Positions 25,381-34,118 of a stretch of DNA of 64,000 bases are shown here, in pieces. The notes under the pieces are model-generated. The model was not told where the DNA came from, did no database searches, and saw only the letters and a program-made list of their open reading frames with translations. The DNA is from Alcanivorax sp. 24. GTDB taxonomy: Bacteria; Pseudomonadota; Gammaproteobacteria; Pseudomonadales; Alcanivoracaceae. Numbering within the stretch: the first letter of the stretch is position 1; each line of letters starts with the position of its first letter. The position numbers were made by a program, and so were the translations under genes. The stretch spans positions 62,001-126,000 of the forward strand of contig NZ_SNUA01000008.1 of NCBI RefSeq assembly GCF_004360225.1, read 5' to 3'.

Positions 25381-26388
25381 CTATTTCCAGCGGCGCTCGT
25401 AAGCACCCAGAGTGGTGGTGGAGCCTTCGGACAGGGCGCCCAGAGTGTCTTGCCAGGCCGGGTCGGATCGGAATGCGGACGGTGTCCGGGAGAGATGATC
25501 CAGCGCCTGGCGCCATACACGGGTGACCTCCCGTACATAAGCGGGACTGCGTTGCCGGCCTTCGATCTTCACCGCGGCGATGCCGAGGGCCTGCAACTCC
25601 GGCAGCAGCTCCAACGTGTTCAGGCTGGTGGGTTCCTCGATGGCGTGATAAAGCTCGTCATCGACCCGGAAGCGGCCTTTGCACAACGTCGGGTAACCGG
25701 CCTTTTCGCCGGGGCCGTAACGATCGATGAGCACGCCGTTGAGGCGGGAACTGAGACCGCCGTCCTGTTCTTCCCAACGTACGTGGGCGGCCGGTGAGCA
25801 GGCGCCGTGGGTATTGGGAGATTCGCCGGTGAGATAAGAGGAAAGATAACAGCGCCCCTCCACCATGATGCACAGGCTGCCGAAGCCGAACACTTCCAGA
25901 GCCACTGGAGACGCGGCAGCCAGTTGTTTGACCTGATCCAGTGACAGCACCCGGGGCAGTACCGCGCGTCGAATATCAAAATGACAATGATAGAACCGCA
26001 AGGCTTCGGCACTGGTGGCGGAACCCTGCACGGAAAGATGTCGGGGCAGGTCCGGGTGGCGGCGGCTGGCGTATTCGAGCAGACCCAGGTCCGCCAGAAT
26101 CAAGGCGTCCACGCCCAGGTCGGCGGCCTGGTCCACGGCCCGGGTCCACAGTGGCCAGCCGTCGTGTTGCGGATAGGTGTTGATGGCGCAGAAGACTTTG
26201 CGGTTTCGCTGGTGAGCGTAGTCGATGCCTTCCCGGGCCCGTTCCGGGGTGAAGTTGAGACCGGCGAAACGGCGCGCGTTGGTGATGTCCTTGAAGCCCA
26301 TGTAAACCGAGTCGGCGCCTTCATCCACCGCGGTTTTCAATGCCGGCAGATTGCCGGCGGGACAGACCAGTTCCGGGGACCCGCTCAT
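25381..26388 (-). CDS. ubiU: Anaerobic ubiquinone hydroxylation protein UbiU (U32 peptidase-like)
   Basis: 335 residues. U32 family start MSGSPELVCPAGNLPALKTAVD and the four Fe-S Cys at about 173, 180 (SLCIMVEGRC), 197 (NTHGAC) and ~236 (LCKGRF); their spacing matches E. coli UbiU. It partners UbiV in the heterodimer. No protease activity is expected. First gene of the ubiUV operon, with an FNR-type box 60 bp upstream. Confidence 0.94.
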   Translation of the reverse strand: MSGSPELVCPAGNLPALKTAVDEGADSVYMGFKDITNARRFAGLNFTPERAREGIDYAHQRNRKVFCAINTYPQHDGWPLWTRAVDQAADLGVDALILADLGLLEYASRRHPDLPRHLSVQGSATSAEALRFYHCHFDIRRAVLPRVLSLDQVKQLAAASPVALEVFGFGSLCIMVEGRCYLSSYLTGESPNTHGACSPAAHVRWEEQDGGLSSRLNGVLIDRYGPGEKAGYPTLCKGRFRVDDELYHAIEEPTSLNTLELLPELQALGIAAVKIEGRQRSPAYVREVTRVWRQALDHLSRTPSAFRSDPAWQDTLGALSEGSTTTLGAYERRWK

Positions 26389-26447
26389 CTCTCCTCCCGT
26401 GCCAGATGTGTTGGCCGGTCAGGATAAAGCCGCGGGGTCGCATCGGG

Positions 26448-26461
26448 CTGACCTGGGTCAA
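26448..26461 (-). promoter_or_regulatory. FNR-type box upstream of ubiU
   Basis: Minus strand TTGAC-CCAG-GTCAG, with conserved TTGA-like left half; 60 bp from the ubiU ATG. Match is moderate but position and context agree with anaerobic induction. Confidence 0.55.
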
Positions 26462-26552
26462 GGGGGAAACCGGACGCTGGACGCTTTAGAATGGCGCACC
26501 GTCGAACATTGCGAATATAAATGACCGCTTCCAATGCCTGCCGGGGGCAGTC

Positions 26553-26697
26553 TGCTTACACGCAACACGCAACACGCAACACGCAACACGCCTGTTCGCT
26601 GCCAAGGCAGCTTCCCACAAGCGGCGTCACGAAGACGCTGTGGGAAGCTGCCTTGGCAGCGAATACTGCGCGGATTCATGTCACCAAGGTCAATAGA
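26553..26697. repeat. Palindromic intergenic repeat, copy 4, with a 7-bp tandem array
   Basis: Arms TTCGCTGCCAAGGCAGCTTCCCACA and the reverse (26594-26618, 26640-26664) as in the other copies. Its leading ACGCAAC segment has expanded to 4.3 tandem 7-bp copies (26560-26590). The tail GCGCGGATTCATGTCACCAA (26668 on) matches the tail of copy 3. No gene occupies 26389-26784 otherwise. Confidence 0.85.
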
Positions 26698-26784
26698 TAA
26701 ACCTTCGCCATGGGGGCAACGCTCAAGCGCTGGAGCAGTCCCAATTTGTTCGGTTGCGGCAGGCCCGGTTTTTCCTTATCGGCG

Positions 26785-28440
26785 TCAGACCTCAAGAACC
26801 AACCGCTTTTCCATCCGTTCGGCGTGGCGTCGGTCATGGGTGACCATGATCAAGACCCGGTCGTTCAGGGTGGCATGGAGAATGTCGAACAACGCGTCGG
26901 CGGTGGCCGGCTCCAGACCGGTGAAGGGCTCGTCCAGCAGGACGACCGGACTGTCCCGCAGCAGCACCCGGGCCAGCGATAAACGCCGTCCCTGTCCGCC
27001 GGAGAGGTGCATGCCGTTGGTGCCGATCCAGTGATCGAGGCCACCACGTTGCCGTACCAGATCCGCCAGCCGGGCCTGTTCCAGCACCCGCCAGAGTTGT
27101 TCGTCGGTGACCTCCGGTCTGGCCAGGCGCAAGTTATCCCTCAGGGTGCCGGTGAACAGCTGCTGTTGCTGCAATAACAGGGCGAAACAGTGACGCCAGG
27201 CGTCGCTGTCCGCCCGCGCCTGGCTGACACCGCCGAAACGGATCTCGCCAGCGCTGATCCGTTGCAGGCCCATCAGACAATGCAGCAGGGTGGATTTACC
27301 ACTGCCGCTTGGGCCGACGATGGCCAGTGGGGCGCCGGCTCGCGCTTGCAGATCAAGACCGCTGAACAAAGCCGGTTGCCCAGGCCAGGCGAAACTCAGT
27401 CCGGAGACCATCAAATCACCGTCGGCCCGGGGAATCTCGCTGCCACTGGCGGCTGGCGGCGGGATCGGCGTGCCGGTCAGGGTGTCCAGGCGTGTCACGG
27501 TGGCACGGGTGTCCGGCCAGCCCTGCCAGGCCTGGGCCAGGGGCAGGGTCACCTCGGCGGCGGCCAGAACCAGCAACATCAGCGCCAGCGCCATGGGCGC
27601 GTCGATCATTTCCTGCCGTACCGGCGCGATCAGGATCAGCAGCATCGCCACCGCCAGCCATTGCATCAGACTCTGGATCAGGGTTTGAGTGATGGCGTGC
27701 TGCAGCGCCAGCCGGTGTTCGAGCCCGGCCAGATCGGCCAGCCGGCGGCGCCACTGTTCGAGTAATGACGGCCGCAGACCATAGGCGAGCACATCGGGCA
27801 GTCCGTTGAGGGTTTGCACCAAATCCCCACGAAGCTGTTCGCGTTGCCAGGCCCGTTGTTCCAATGGTTCGGCGGAAACTTTCGACAAGTGCCGCAGTAG
27901 CAGGAACATCGTGATAAAACCGGCCAGCATGGCCAGGGCCGCCGCCGGTCCGGCGATCCAGAACCCGGCCAGCAGCAATACCAGGGCGGTGGCGGCGGCC
28001 ACCAGGGCGGGTTGTCCCTGTCCCAGCCAGGCGTTTTCCAACCGTTCCACATCGCCCAGCAGACGTTCCAGTAAATGGCCGCTGCTCAGCGACGACAGAG
28101 GGCCGGGGATGCGCGGCAGAATCGCCGCGAACAATCGCGTGCGCAGCCGCTGCATCACGTGGAAGGTGGCGTCATGGCTGACCAGCCGTTCGAAATAGCG
28201 GGATACGGTACGGCCCACTGCCAGGGCGCGAATGCCGGAACTGGGTACCAGCATGTTGAACGCCACCGCCGGGCCGCCGGCGGCCATCCCGGCCAGGGCG
28301 GCGGCACTGATGAACCAGCCGGACAGCCCCAGTAGCGCCATGGCGGCGAGCGCGGTGATCAGTGCCAGCACCGCGGCGTTGCGCAGCCGCGCGCCTTCTC
28401 CTTTGAACTGATGACGAAGCCAGGTGATGTGGTCAGCCAT
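26785..28440 (-). CDS. cydC: Cytochrome bd assembly ABC transporter, CydC
   Basis: 551 residues: six-helix membrane domain (about 1-310) and an ABC ATPase domain with Walker A GPSGSGKST, signature LSGGQGRRLSLARVLL and Walker B VVLLDEPFTGLEP. CydDC exports cysteine and glutathione to the periplasm and is needed for cytochrome bd assembly. It overlaps cydD by 8 bp and lies in a cydDC operon divergent from cydABX. Confidence 0.95.
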   Translation of the reverse strand: MADHITWLRHQFKGEGARLRNAAVLALITALAAMALLGLSGWFISAAALAGMAAGGPAVAFNMLVPSSGIRALAVGRTVSRYFERLVSHDATFHVMQRLRTRLFAAILPRIPGPLSSLSSGHLLERLLGDVERLENAWLGQGQPALVAAATALVLLLAGFWIAGPAAALAMLAGFITMFLLLRHLSKVSAEPLEQRAWQREQLRGDLVQTLNGLPDVLAYGLRPSLLEQWRRRLADLAGLEHRLALQHAITQTLIQSLMQWLAVAMLLILIAPVRQEMIDAPMALALMLLVLAAAEVTLPLAQAWQGWPDTRATVTRLDTLTGTPIPPPAASGSEIPRADGDLMVSGLSFAWPGQPALFSGLDLQARAGAPLAIVGPSGSGKSTLLHCLMGLQRISAGEIRFGGVSQARADSDAWRHCFALLLQQQQLFTGTLRDNLRLARPEVTDEQLWRVLEQARLADLVRQRGGLDHWIGTNGMHLSGGQGRRLSLARVLLRDSPVVLLDEPFTGLEPATADALFDILHATLNDRVLIMVTHDRRHAERMEKRLVLEV

Positions 28441-30133
28441 GCGCGGCTCCTTCCATGGACTCGGCTGAAGGGCCGAGCCACAGACTTTGATCGGCCAGGG
28501 TGGCGAAAGCCGGGGAATGGGTGGCGATCACCAGGGTGCGTCGTCCCTTGCGGGCTCGCAGCGCTGTGATGATTCGTTGTTCCAGCGCATCGTCCAGTTC
28601 CGCGGTGGGTTCATCGAGCAACAATAGCGGCGCCGGGCTCAACAGGGCCCGGGCCAGTGCCAGCCGGCGTCCCTGGCCACCGGAAAGACCGCCGCCGTTC
28701 TCATCGAGGCGTGTGTCCAGTCCGGCGGGCAAGTGCTCCAGACCGCACTCGGCCAGTACCTGATGGAGGGCGGCGTCATCGGCGTCCGGGGCGCCCAGGC
28801 GCAGATTGTCGGCCACCGTGCCATGGATGAACCACGGATGTTGTCCGGCCCAGGCCAGGTTGCCGGTTGTTTGTGCCAGCAGCGGGGCGGGCCGGCCGTC
28901 ATGGCGCACCTCGCCGGTGTCCGGCGCCAGCAGACCCGCGATCAGCTTCAAAAGGGTGCTTTTGCCGGTACCGCTGTCCCCTCTGAGCACCAGACAGGTT
29001 CCTGCTTGAACGGTCAGATCGCAGTTACTCAGCAGTGTGTCCTCGCTGTCGGGGTAAGCAAACGAGACCTGATCCAGAGTCAGGGCGGTGGCGGTGGTGG
29101 AGACGGCGTTGGAGCCGGATACGGATTGACGTTCCTCAAGCAGTGGCGCCAGCGCCTCGGCGGCGGCGTGGGCGGCGGCGCGATCATGATAGCCGGCCGC
29201 CAACTGACGCAACGGCTGATAAAACTCCGGTGCCAGCAGAAGGAGCCAGAGCCCGGTGGCGAAATCAAGCCCCGGGCCGGGACCAATGGCAATCAGATTG
29301 AGCAGGTGCAAGCCCACATACAACGCCACCAGGGCTACCGATAGCGCGGCGAATAGTTCCAGCACGGCGGAGGTAAGGAAGGCGATCCGCAGAACCTTCA
29401 TGGTGCGTTTGCGGTATTCGACGTTGACGCGATCCACCGCCTGCTGCTCCGCGGCTTCACGGGCAAACGCGCGCAGCGTCAACACGCCGCGCAGACGATC
29501 AAGAAAATAGCCGCCAAGAAAGCGCAGGCTGTCCAGTTGCCGATCCGCCGCCCGCTGCGCGCCACTGCCCACCAGCATCATGAACACCGGGATCAGTGGC
29601 GCGGTGCACAGAAAAATCAGGCCGACGACCCAGTCCACGCTGAACGCGGCCAGCAGGAACAGCACCGTGGCCACGCTGGCCACCCGTCGTTGTATCGCGA
29701 AACCAGCATGATAGCGCCCCACCGCCCCGGCTTGTTCCAGCAGCGCGGTACTGGCCTCCCCCGCCGTCAAAGTGCCACCGGCGCCACGCAGCAGCGCCTC
29801 CGCCACGTCGCGCCGTACCGCCTGGCTGATATCAGCACCGGCGCCGGCGCTGAAGCGGGCACGGGCGGCGCCGGCCAGGGCCCGCAGCGCCAGCGTCAGC
29901 ACCAGCAGGGCCGCCGGTAACCATAACGAAGGCGCGCCGTTGAGCAGAGCCGCGGCGAGCCAGGCCAACAGTCCCGCCTGAACAATAGCCAGTGGTGTAT
30001 CCGCCAGCGCGCTCAGGTACAACCAACGCACCATGATCCTGGCGTGATGTCCCTGGCTATTCAGCCAGAGCCGGGGATCGGTCGGGACTTGCGTGGACGA
30101 CGAGGCGGAATCTTGATGTAAATCAATGGGCAT
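28433..30133 (-). CDS. cydD: Cytochrome bd assembly ABC transporter, CydD
   Basis: 566 residues, half-transporter partner of CydC: membrane domain to about residue 320, then an ABC domain with RGDSGTGKSTLLKL (Walker A), LSGGQGRRLALARAL and LLLLDEPTAELDD. The start is uncertain: a TTG at 30145, ATG at 30133 (used here; conservation with CydD begins near DPRLWLNSQGHHARIMVRW) or ATG at 30034, whose RBS is also weak. With 30133 a perfect FNR box lies over the first codons. The divergent gene is cydA, about 360 bp away. Confidence 0.93.
   Translation of the reverse strand: MPIDLHQDSASSSTQVPTDPRLWLNSQGHHARIMVRWLYLSALADTPLAIVQAGLLAWLAAALLNGAPSLWLPAALLVLTLALRALAGAARARFSAGAGADISQAVRRDVAEALLRGAGGTLTAGEASTALLEQAGAVGRYHAGFAIQRRVASVATVLFLLAAFSVDWVVGLIFLCTAPLIPVFMMLVGSGAQRAADRQLDSLRFLGGYFLDRLRGVLTLRAFAREAAEQQAVDRVNVEYRKRTMKVLRIAFLTSAVLELFAALSVALVALYVGLHLLNLIAIGPGPGLDFATGLWLLLLAPEFYQPLRQLAAGYHDRAAAHAAAEALAPLLEERQSVSGSNAVSTTATALTLDQVSFAYPDSEDTLLSNCDLTVQAGTCLVLRGDSGTGKSTLLKLIAGLLAPDTGEVRHDGRPAPLLAQTTGNLAWAGQHPWFIHGTVADNLRLGAPDADDAALHQVLAECGLEHLPAGLDTRLDENGGGLSGGQGRRLALARALLSPAPLLLLDEPTAELDDALEQRIITALRARKGRRTLVIATHSPAFATLADQSLWLGPSAESMEGAAHG
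30114..30127. promoter_or_regulatory. Perfect FNR-type box at the cydD start
   Basis: TTGAT-GTAA-ATCAA, a perfect match to the FNR/ANR palindrome. It lies within the first codons of cydD if translation starts at 30133, or 80-93 bp upstream if it starts at 30034. Confidence 0.8.
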
Positions 30134-30145
30134 GCCGGTTTTCAA

Positions 30146-30493
30146 CTCTTCTCTGGAGCGCTGACGTGAACGAGGGCAGGGCCGGTGCTATGCTTATAAC
30201 GGTTTCACAAGCGCGAACAATAATGGGGAACAATGGTAGACCCGATTGCTCAGGCTTTCACCCGCGGCCTTTGCTCGCGGAGGTGGAAGTCGGCTGGCGG
30301 ATTTTTATCTTGAATCGTTTCTTCGTTGACGCGGAAACGTTTCCCCCATCGTATTCGTGCACTGGTAAATGAGGGCCACGGAAGGTCTTCCGCAGGGAAT
30401 GGCGTGCCGTCTATGCTCCCGCTGAAACGGAGTGGACCGAATGATCCGGTCTGATTGGCGGCCCGCCAGGGTGTATTCAGGGGAGAAACGCAG
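30146..30493. other. cydD-cydA divergent intergenic region
   Basis: About 350 bp. No convincing ORF was accepted: an open frame of 68 codons (30166-30372) lacks an RBS and any recognisable similarity. No FNR box or NsrR site was seen apart from that at 30114. It must hold the cydAB promoter, but I cannot place it. Confidence 0.4.
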
Positions 30494-32074
30494 ATGATCG
30501 ACGCTACTCTGGTTGAGTTGTCGCGGGCGCAATTTGCCCTGACAGCAATGTACCATTTCCTTTTTGTACCTCTGACTCTGGGACTGTCCTTCATGATCGC
30601 CATCATGGAGAGCGTCTATGTCATGACCGGGCGCACCATCTGGCGTGACATGACCAAGTTCTGGGGGTTGCTGTTCGGCATCAACTTCGCCATGGGCGTG
30701 GCCACCGGTATCGTCATGGAATTCCAGTTCGGTACCAACTGGGCCTATTACAGTCATTACGTCGGTGACATCTTCGGTGCGCCCCTGGCCATTGAAGGTC
30801 TGATGGCGTTCTTCCTGGAAGCTACTCTGGTGGGCCTGTTCTTCTTTGGCTGGGACAAGCTCGGCAAAGTGCAGCACCTGGTGGTGACCTGGCTGGTGGC
30901 GCTGGGGTCCAACCTCTCGGCGCTCTGGATTCTGGTGGCCAACGGCTGGATGCAGAATCCGGTGGGATCTTTCTTCAATCCCGACACCATGCGCATGGAG
31001 GTCACGGACTTCGCCGCGGTGATCTTCAATCCGGTGGCGCAGGCCAAGTTCGTCCACACCGTCGCCGCCGGCTACGTCACTGGCGCGGTCTTCGTGCTGG
31101 CGATCAGCGCTTACTATCTGCTGCGCGGCCGTTACCAGGCGCTGGCCAAACGTTCCTTCACGGTCGCCGCCTCGTTCGGCCTGGCGGCGGCACTGTCGGT
31201 GGTGGTACTCGGGGACGAATCCGGTTACGCCATTACCGAAAACCAGAAAATGAAACTGGCGATGATCGAGGGCATGTGGCACACGGAAGAAGCGCCGGCG
31301 TCGTTCTCCCTGTTTGGTATCCCTGACCGCGAAGCTCAGGAAACGCACTATGAGCTGAAGATTCCCTGGGTCATGGGGCTGATCGCCACGCGCAGTTTCA
31401 GCCAGGAGATTCCCGGCATCATGGAACTGGCGGCACTCTCGGAGATGCATATCCGCGATGGCCTGCTGGCTTACGACGCGTTGGAGACGTTGAAGGTTGA
31501 CGAGGCCAACGCCGAGGCCCGCGAGGCGTTTGTTCAGAATCAGGAATATCTGGGCTACGCACTGCTGTTGAAAAAGTACGTGGAGGATCCTCGCGAGGCC
31601 AGCGATCAGCAGATCGTCATGGCGGTGCAGGATTCGCTGCCGAATGTCTTTGCGTTGTTCTGGTCATTCCGTTTCATGGTGGCGATCGGGTTCTACATGA
31701 TCGCCTTGTTCGGCCTGGCGTTTTATCTGATATCGCTACGGCGCCGGGTGCCGCGCTGGTTCCTGAGAGTGTCGTTCTACACTTTACCCTTGCCCTGGCT
31801 GGCGGCGGAACTGGGTTGGCTGGTGGCGGAATACGGTCGGCAGCCCTGGGTCATCGAAGGCGTATTACCGACTTTCCTCGGAGTCAGTTCCATTGGCATC
31901 AGTGACATTCTGATTTCCCTGGGTGGCTTCATGGTGTTGTACACGGTGCTGGCGGTGATCGAGATCCGCCTGATGCTCAAATACATCCGCAAGGGGCCGG
32001 AAGAGGAAAGCGGTGACGATCCCGCCAAACTGGACGCCGGCTTGTCACCGGCCTTCGCCAAGCCCCAGGAATGA
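30494..32074 (+). CDS. cydA: Cytochrome bd ubiquinol oxidase subunit I
   Basis: 526 residues; quinol oxidase subunit carrying hemes b558, b595 and d. Nine-helix topology. Signature segments: SRAQFALTAMYHFLFVPLTLG (His ligand near residue 19), WGLLFGINFAMGVATGIVMEF, AIEGLMAFFLEATLVGLFFFG and a later Met/Glu-containing region with LALIAxx type helices. The ATG at 30494 is chosen for its RBS (GGGGAGAAACGC) and the family start; an in-frame frame begins 13 codons earlier. Followed by cydB and cydX. Confidence 0.96.
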   Translation: MIDATLVELSRAQFALTAMYHFLFVPLTLGLSFMIAIMESVYVMTGRTIWRDMTKFWGLLFGINFAMGVATGIVMEFQFGTNWAYYSHYVGDIFGAPLAIEGLMAFFLEATLVGLFFFGWDKLGKVQHLVVTWLVALGSNLSALWILVANGWMQNPVGSFFNPDTMRMEVTDFAAVIFNPVAQAKFVHTVAAGYVTGAVFVLAISAYYLLRGRYQALAKRSFTVAASFGLAAALSVVVLGDESGYAITENQKMKLAMIEGMWHTEEAPASFSLFGIPDREAQETHYELKIPWVMGLIATRSFSQEIPGIMELAALSEMHIRDGLLAYDALETLKVDEANAEAREAFVQNQEYLGYALLLKKYVEDPREASDQQIVMAVQDSLPNVFALFWSFRFMVAIGFYMIALFGLAFYLISLRRRVPRWFLRVSFYTLPLPWLAAELGWLVAEYGRQPWVIEGVLPTFLGVSSIGISDILISLGGFMVLYTVLAVIEIRLMLKYIRKGPEEESGDDPAKLDAGLSPAFAKPQE

Positions 32075-32087
32075 GGGAGGAAACGCC

Positions 32088-33218
32088 ATGATTTTCGATT
32101 ACGAAGTGTTGCGTTTGATCTGGTGGGCCTTGCTCGGTGTCCTGCTGGTGGCCTTCGCCGTCACCGATGGCTTCGATATGGGCGTGGCCGCGCTGCTGCC
32201 GGCGGTGGCCCGAAGCGACGGCCAGCGCCGCCAGGTGATCAATACCGTGGGACCAGTATGGGAAGGCAATCAGGTCTGGTTCATTCTCGGTGGCGGCGCC
32301 ATTTTCGCCGCCTGGCCGGCGCTCTACGCAGTCAGCTTTTCCGGGTTTTATCTGGCCATGTTCCTGATTCTGTCGGCGCTGATTATCCGGCCGGTGGCGT
32401 TCAAGTTCCGCTCAAAAAGGGACGAGCCGGCCTGGCGTGCGCGCTGGGACGCGGCTTTGTGCTTCAGTGGCGTGGTGCCGGCACTGATTTTCGGCGTTGC
32501 CGTTGGCAACGTGCTGCAGGGGGTTCCCTTCCACTTTGACAGCGATCTGCGGCCGTTCTATACCGGGTCCTTCTTCGGGCTGCTGAATCCATTCGCGCTG
32601 CTGTGCGGGCTGGTGTCGCTGTCGATGCTGATTCTGCACGGCGCTACCTGGTTGCAGATCAAGGCGGACGGTGAGCCGGCCGAGCGGGCCCGAAAATACG
32701 GCATGATCGCCGCCGTGGTGGTGATAGTACTGTTTGCCATCGGCGGTATCTGGATCAGCAATATGGAAGGGTACCGGATCGCAACCGCGCTGGATCCGAA
32801 CGGCCCCAGTAACCCATTGCGCAAGGAAGTGCTTCAGGAGGCGGGTATCTGGCTGAGCAACTATCGGGCTCAGCCGATTCTGTGGCTGGTGCCGCTGATC
32901 GGGTTCGGCGGAGCGTTGCTGGCGTTGTTGGGGCTGTTCTCGCGCATCGGTGCACTCAGCTTCCTTGGATCCAAGTTGTCGGTTGCCGCCATCATCACCA
33001 CGGTGGGGGTAGCCATGTTCCCGGTCATCCTGCCAAGCAGCTCGGAGCCCGGCCACAGCCTGACGGTCTGGGACAGTTCGTCCAGCCATTACACGCTTGG
33101 CATCATGCTGGTGGCGACCGCGATTTTTCTGCCAATCATCCTGCTGTATACCGCCTGGGTGTATAAGGTGCTGTGGGGCAAGGTCAGCGAAAGCGACGTC
33201 AACAAGGACATGTACTGA
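32088..33218 (+). CDS. cydB: Cytochrome bd ubiquinol oxidase subunit II
   Basis: 376 residues, eight or so membrane helices. Motifs: LRLIWWALLGVLLVAFAVTDGFDMGVAALLP, VGPVWEGNQVWFILGGGAIFAAWP, YAVSFSGFYLAMFLIL. RBS GGGAGGAAACGCC precedes the ATG at 32088; the in-frame region upstream overlaps cydA. 13 bp after cydA; cydX follows by 12 bp. Confidence 0.96.
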   Translation: MIFDYEVLRLIWWALLGVLLVAFAVTDGFDMGVAALLPAVARSDGQRRQVINTVGPVWEGNQVWFILGGGAIFAAWPALYAVSFSGFYLAMFLILSALIIRPVAFKFRSKRDEPAWRARWDAALCFSGVVPALIFGVAVGNVLQGVPFHFDSDLRPFYTGSFFGLLNPFALLCGLVSLSMLILHGATWLQIKADGEPAERARKYGMIAAVVVIVLFAIGGIWISNMEGYRIATALDPNGPSNPLRKEVLQEAGIWLSNYRAQPILWLVPLIGFGGALLALLGLFSRIGALSFLGSKLSVAAIITTVGVAMFPVILPSSSEPGHSLTVWDSSSSHYTLGIMLVATAIFLPIILLYTAWVYKVLWGKVSESDVNKDMY

Positions 33219-33230
33219 GGAGAATAGAGT

Positions 33231-33353
33231 ATGTGGTACTTCAGTTGGATTCTCGGCGTGGGCCTGGCTTGTACGTTCGCCATCCTCAACGCCATGTGGT
33301 TCGAGTTGTCCGAAGTGGATGAGCGGGCCCGTGAGGTCGAAGACAAGGAGTGA
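33231..33353 (+). CDS. cydX: Cytochrome bd small subunit CydX
   Basis: 40-residue single-span protein beginning MWYFSWILGVGLACTFAILN, close to the E. coli CydX pattern MWYFAWILG. It stabilises the CydAB oxidase. AGGAGAATAG precedes the ATG. Its presence supports the bd-type rather than cyanide-insensitive variant. Confidence 0.93.
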   Translation: MWYFSWILGVGLACTFAILNAMWFELSEVDERAREVEDKE

Positions 33354-33407
33354 TCGACGGCAACCGCGGGGCGGCCCTTTTCTGAACAAGAGGGCCGCCA
33401 CCATGCC
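33354..33407. other. Hairpin after cydX
   Basis: GGCGGCCCT/AGGGCCGCC stem (33370-33378 and 33391-33399) without a T tract. It may end or protect the cydABX transcript, possibly with the adjoining repeat. Confidence 0.4.
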
Positions 33408-33479
33408 CTTCGCTGCCAAGGCAGCTCCCACAGCTGCCTCGCAGCTTTCTCCGTGGGATGCTGCCTTGGCAGCGAAGGG
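33408..33479. repeat. Palindromic intergenic repeat, copy 5
   Basis: CTTCGCTGCCAAGGCAGCTC ... CTGCCTTGGCAGCGAAGG, a long inverted repeat as in the other four copies but without the leading ACGCAACACG segment. It lies downstream of cydX. Confidence 0.85.
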
Positions 33480-33728
33480 CGTTTAAGTGTGTCTCCCGAC
33501 AGCGGGGGAACAGCACCAACCCTGGAACCGTGATGTCTTTTCGTGTAAGGGAAATACCGGAAAGGAGAAGCGGAAAGGAAAAATGGAAAGGCGGGAAGAA
33601 TAAGTGCCGCCGCCGAGCCCCCCAACGACCGGACGGAGCGCGAACCAGGGGACGGGGAGTGGCGACGGCGAGTTCAGGCTACCGGTTCACCGTTTCCGCG
33701 GTCTTGACCTGGATCAAGGGAATACCGC
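33480..33728. other. Intergenic region holding an orphan FNR box
   Basis: 250 bp without a gene, between cydX and the DUF488 stop. Purine-rich in parts. Contains the FNR-type box at 33703-33716 and no visible start region for a protein gene. A small RNA transcribed leftwards or rightwards from it is possible. Confidence 0.35.
33703..33716. promoter_or_regulatory. Orphan FNR-type box
   Basis: TTGAC-CTGG-ATCAA, 9 of 10 consensus. It lies 12 bp beyond the stop of the DUF488 gene and 350 bp beyond cydX, with no promoter-proximal gene in either direction. Confidence 0.6.
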
Positions 33729-34109
33729 TTAGTGCGAGCGGTGCTTTTTCTGCTGTGCTTGCAGATGGTTTTTCAGCGCCACGGCGTTGTTGTGGCGGGT
33801 ATCTCGGGCCGCGTAGAGCAATGTCAAAGTGTGGTCCGCGCTGGATTGTAGCAGGCCCTCGACGAGCTCGGGGTTGGCATCCAGTTCTTCGTGATAACGT
33901 TTCTGGAATTCCTCCCAGCGTTGCGGGTCGTGGTCGAACCATTTGCGCAACGCGGTGGAGGGGGCCAGCTTTCGAAACCAGCCATCGGCAGCCACCTGTT
34001 CTTTCTTCATGCCGCGCGGCCAGGCACGGTCCACCAGCGCGCGGTAGCCGTCGTCGTCGTCCCGATCGTCATAGACACGTTTGCATTGAATCCGGGCAGG
34101 ACCTTGCAT
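33729..34109 (-). CDS. DUF488 family protein
   Basis: 126 residues. RVYDDRDDDDGYRALVDRAWPRGMKKEQ and a downstream HDPQRWEEFQKRYHEELD are DUF488 family marks; function unknown. It follows the nitronate monooxygenase by 9 bp and is the last gene of the cysJI-dsrE operon. Confidence 0.88.
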   Translation of the reverse strand: MQGPARIQCKRVYDDRDDDDGYRALVDRAWPRGMKKEQVAADGWFRKLAPSTALRKWFDHDPQRWEEFQKRYHEELDANPELVEGLLQSSADHTLTLLYAARDTRHNNAVALKNHLQAQQKKHRSH

Positions 34110-34118
34110 GTTGGAACC

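Noticed and set aside
26553-26697. The repeated ACGCAAC units and palindrome as a CRISPR array
   Set aside because: Seven-bp units have no spacers and no cas genes are near; belongs to the REP-like element.
30166-30372. A 68-codon open frame in the cydD-cydA gap
   Set aside because: No RBS, no similarity, odd composition; likely chance.
33089-33625. A 178-codon minus-strand open frame crossing the cydX region
   Set aside because: It runs through cydB/cydX and the repeat, has no RBS and no similarity.
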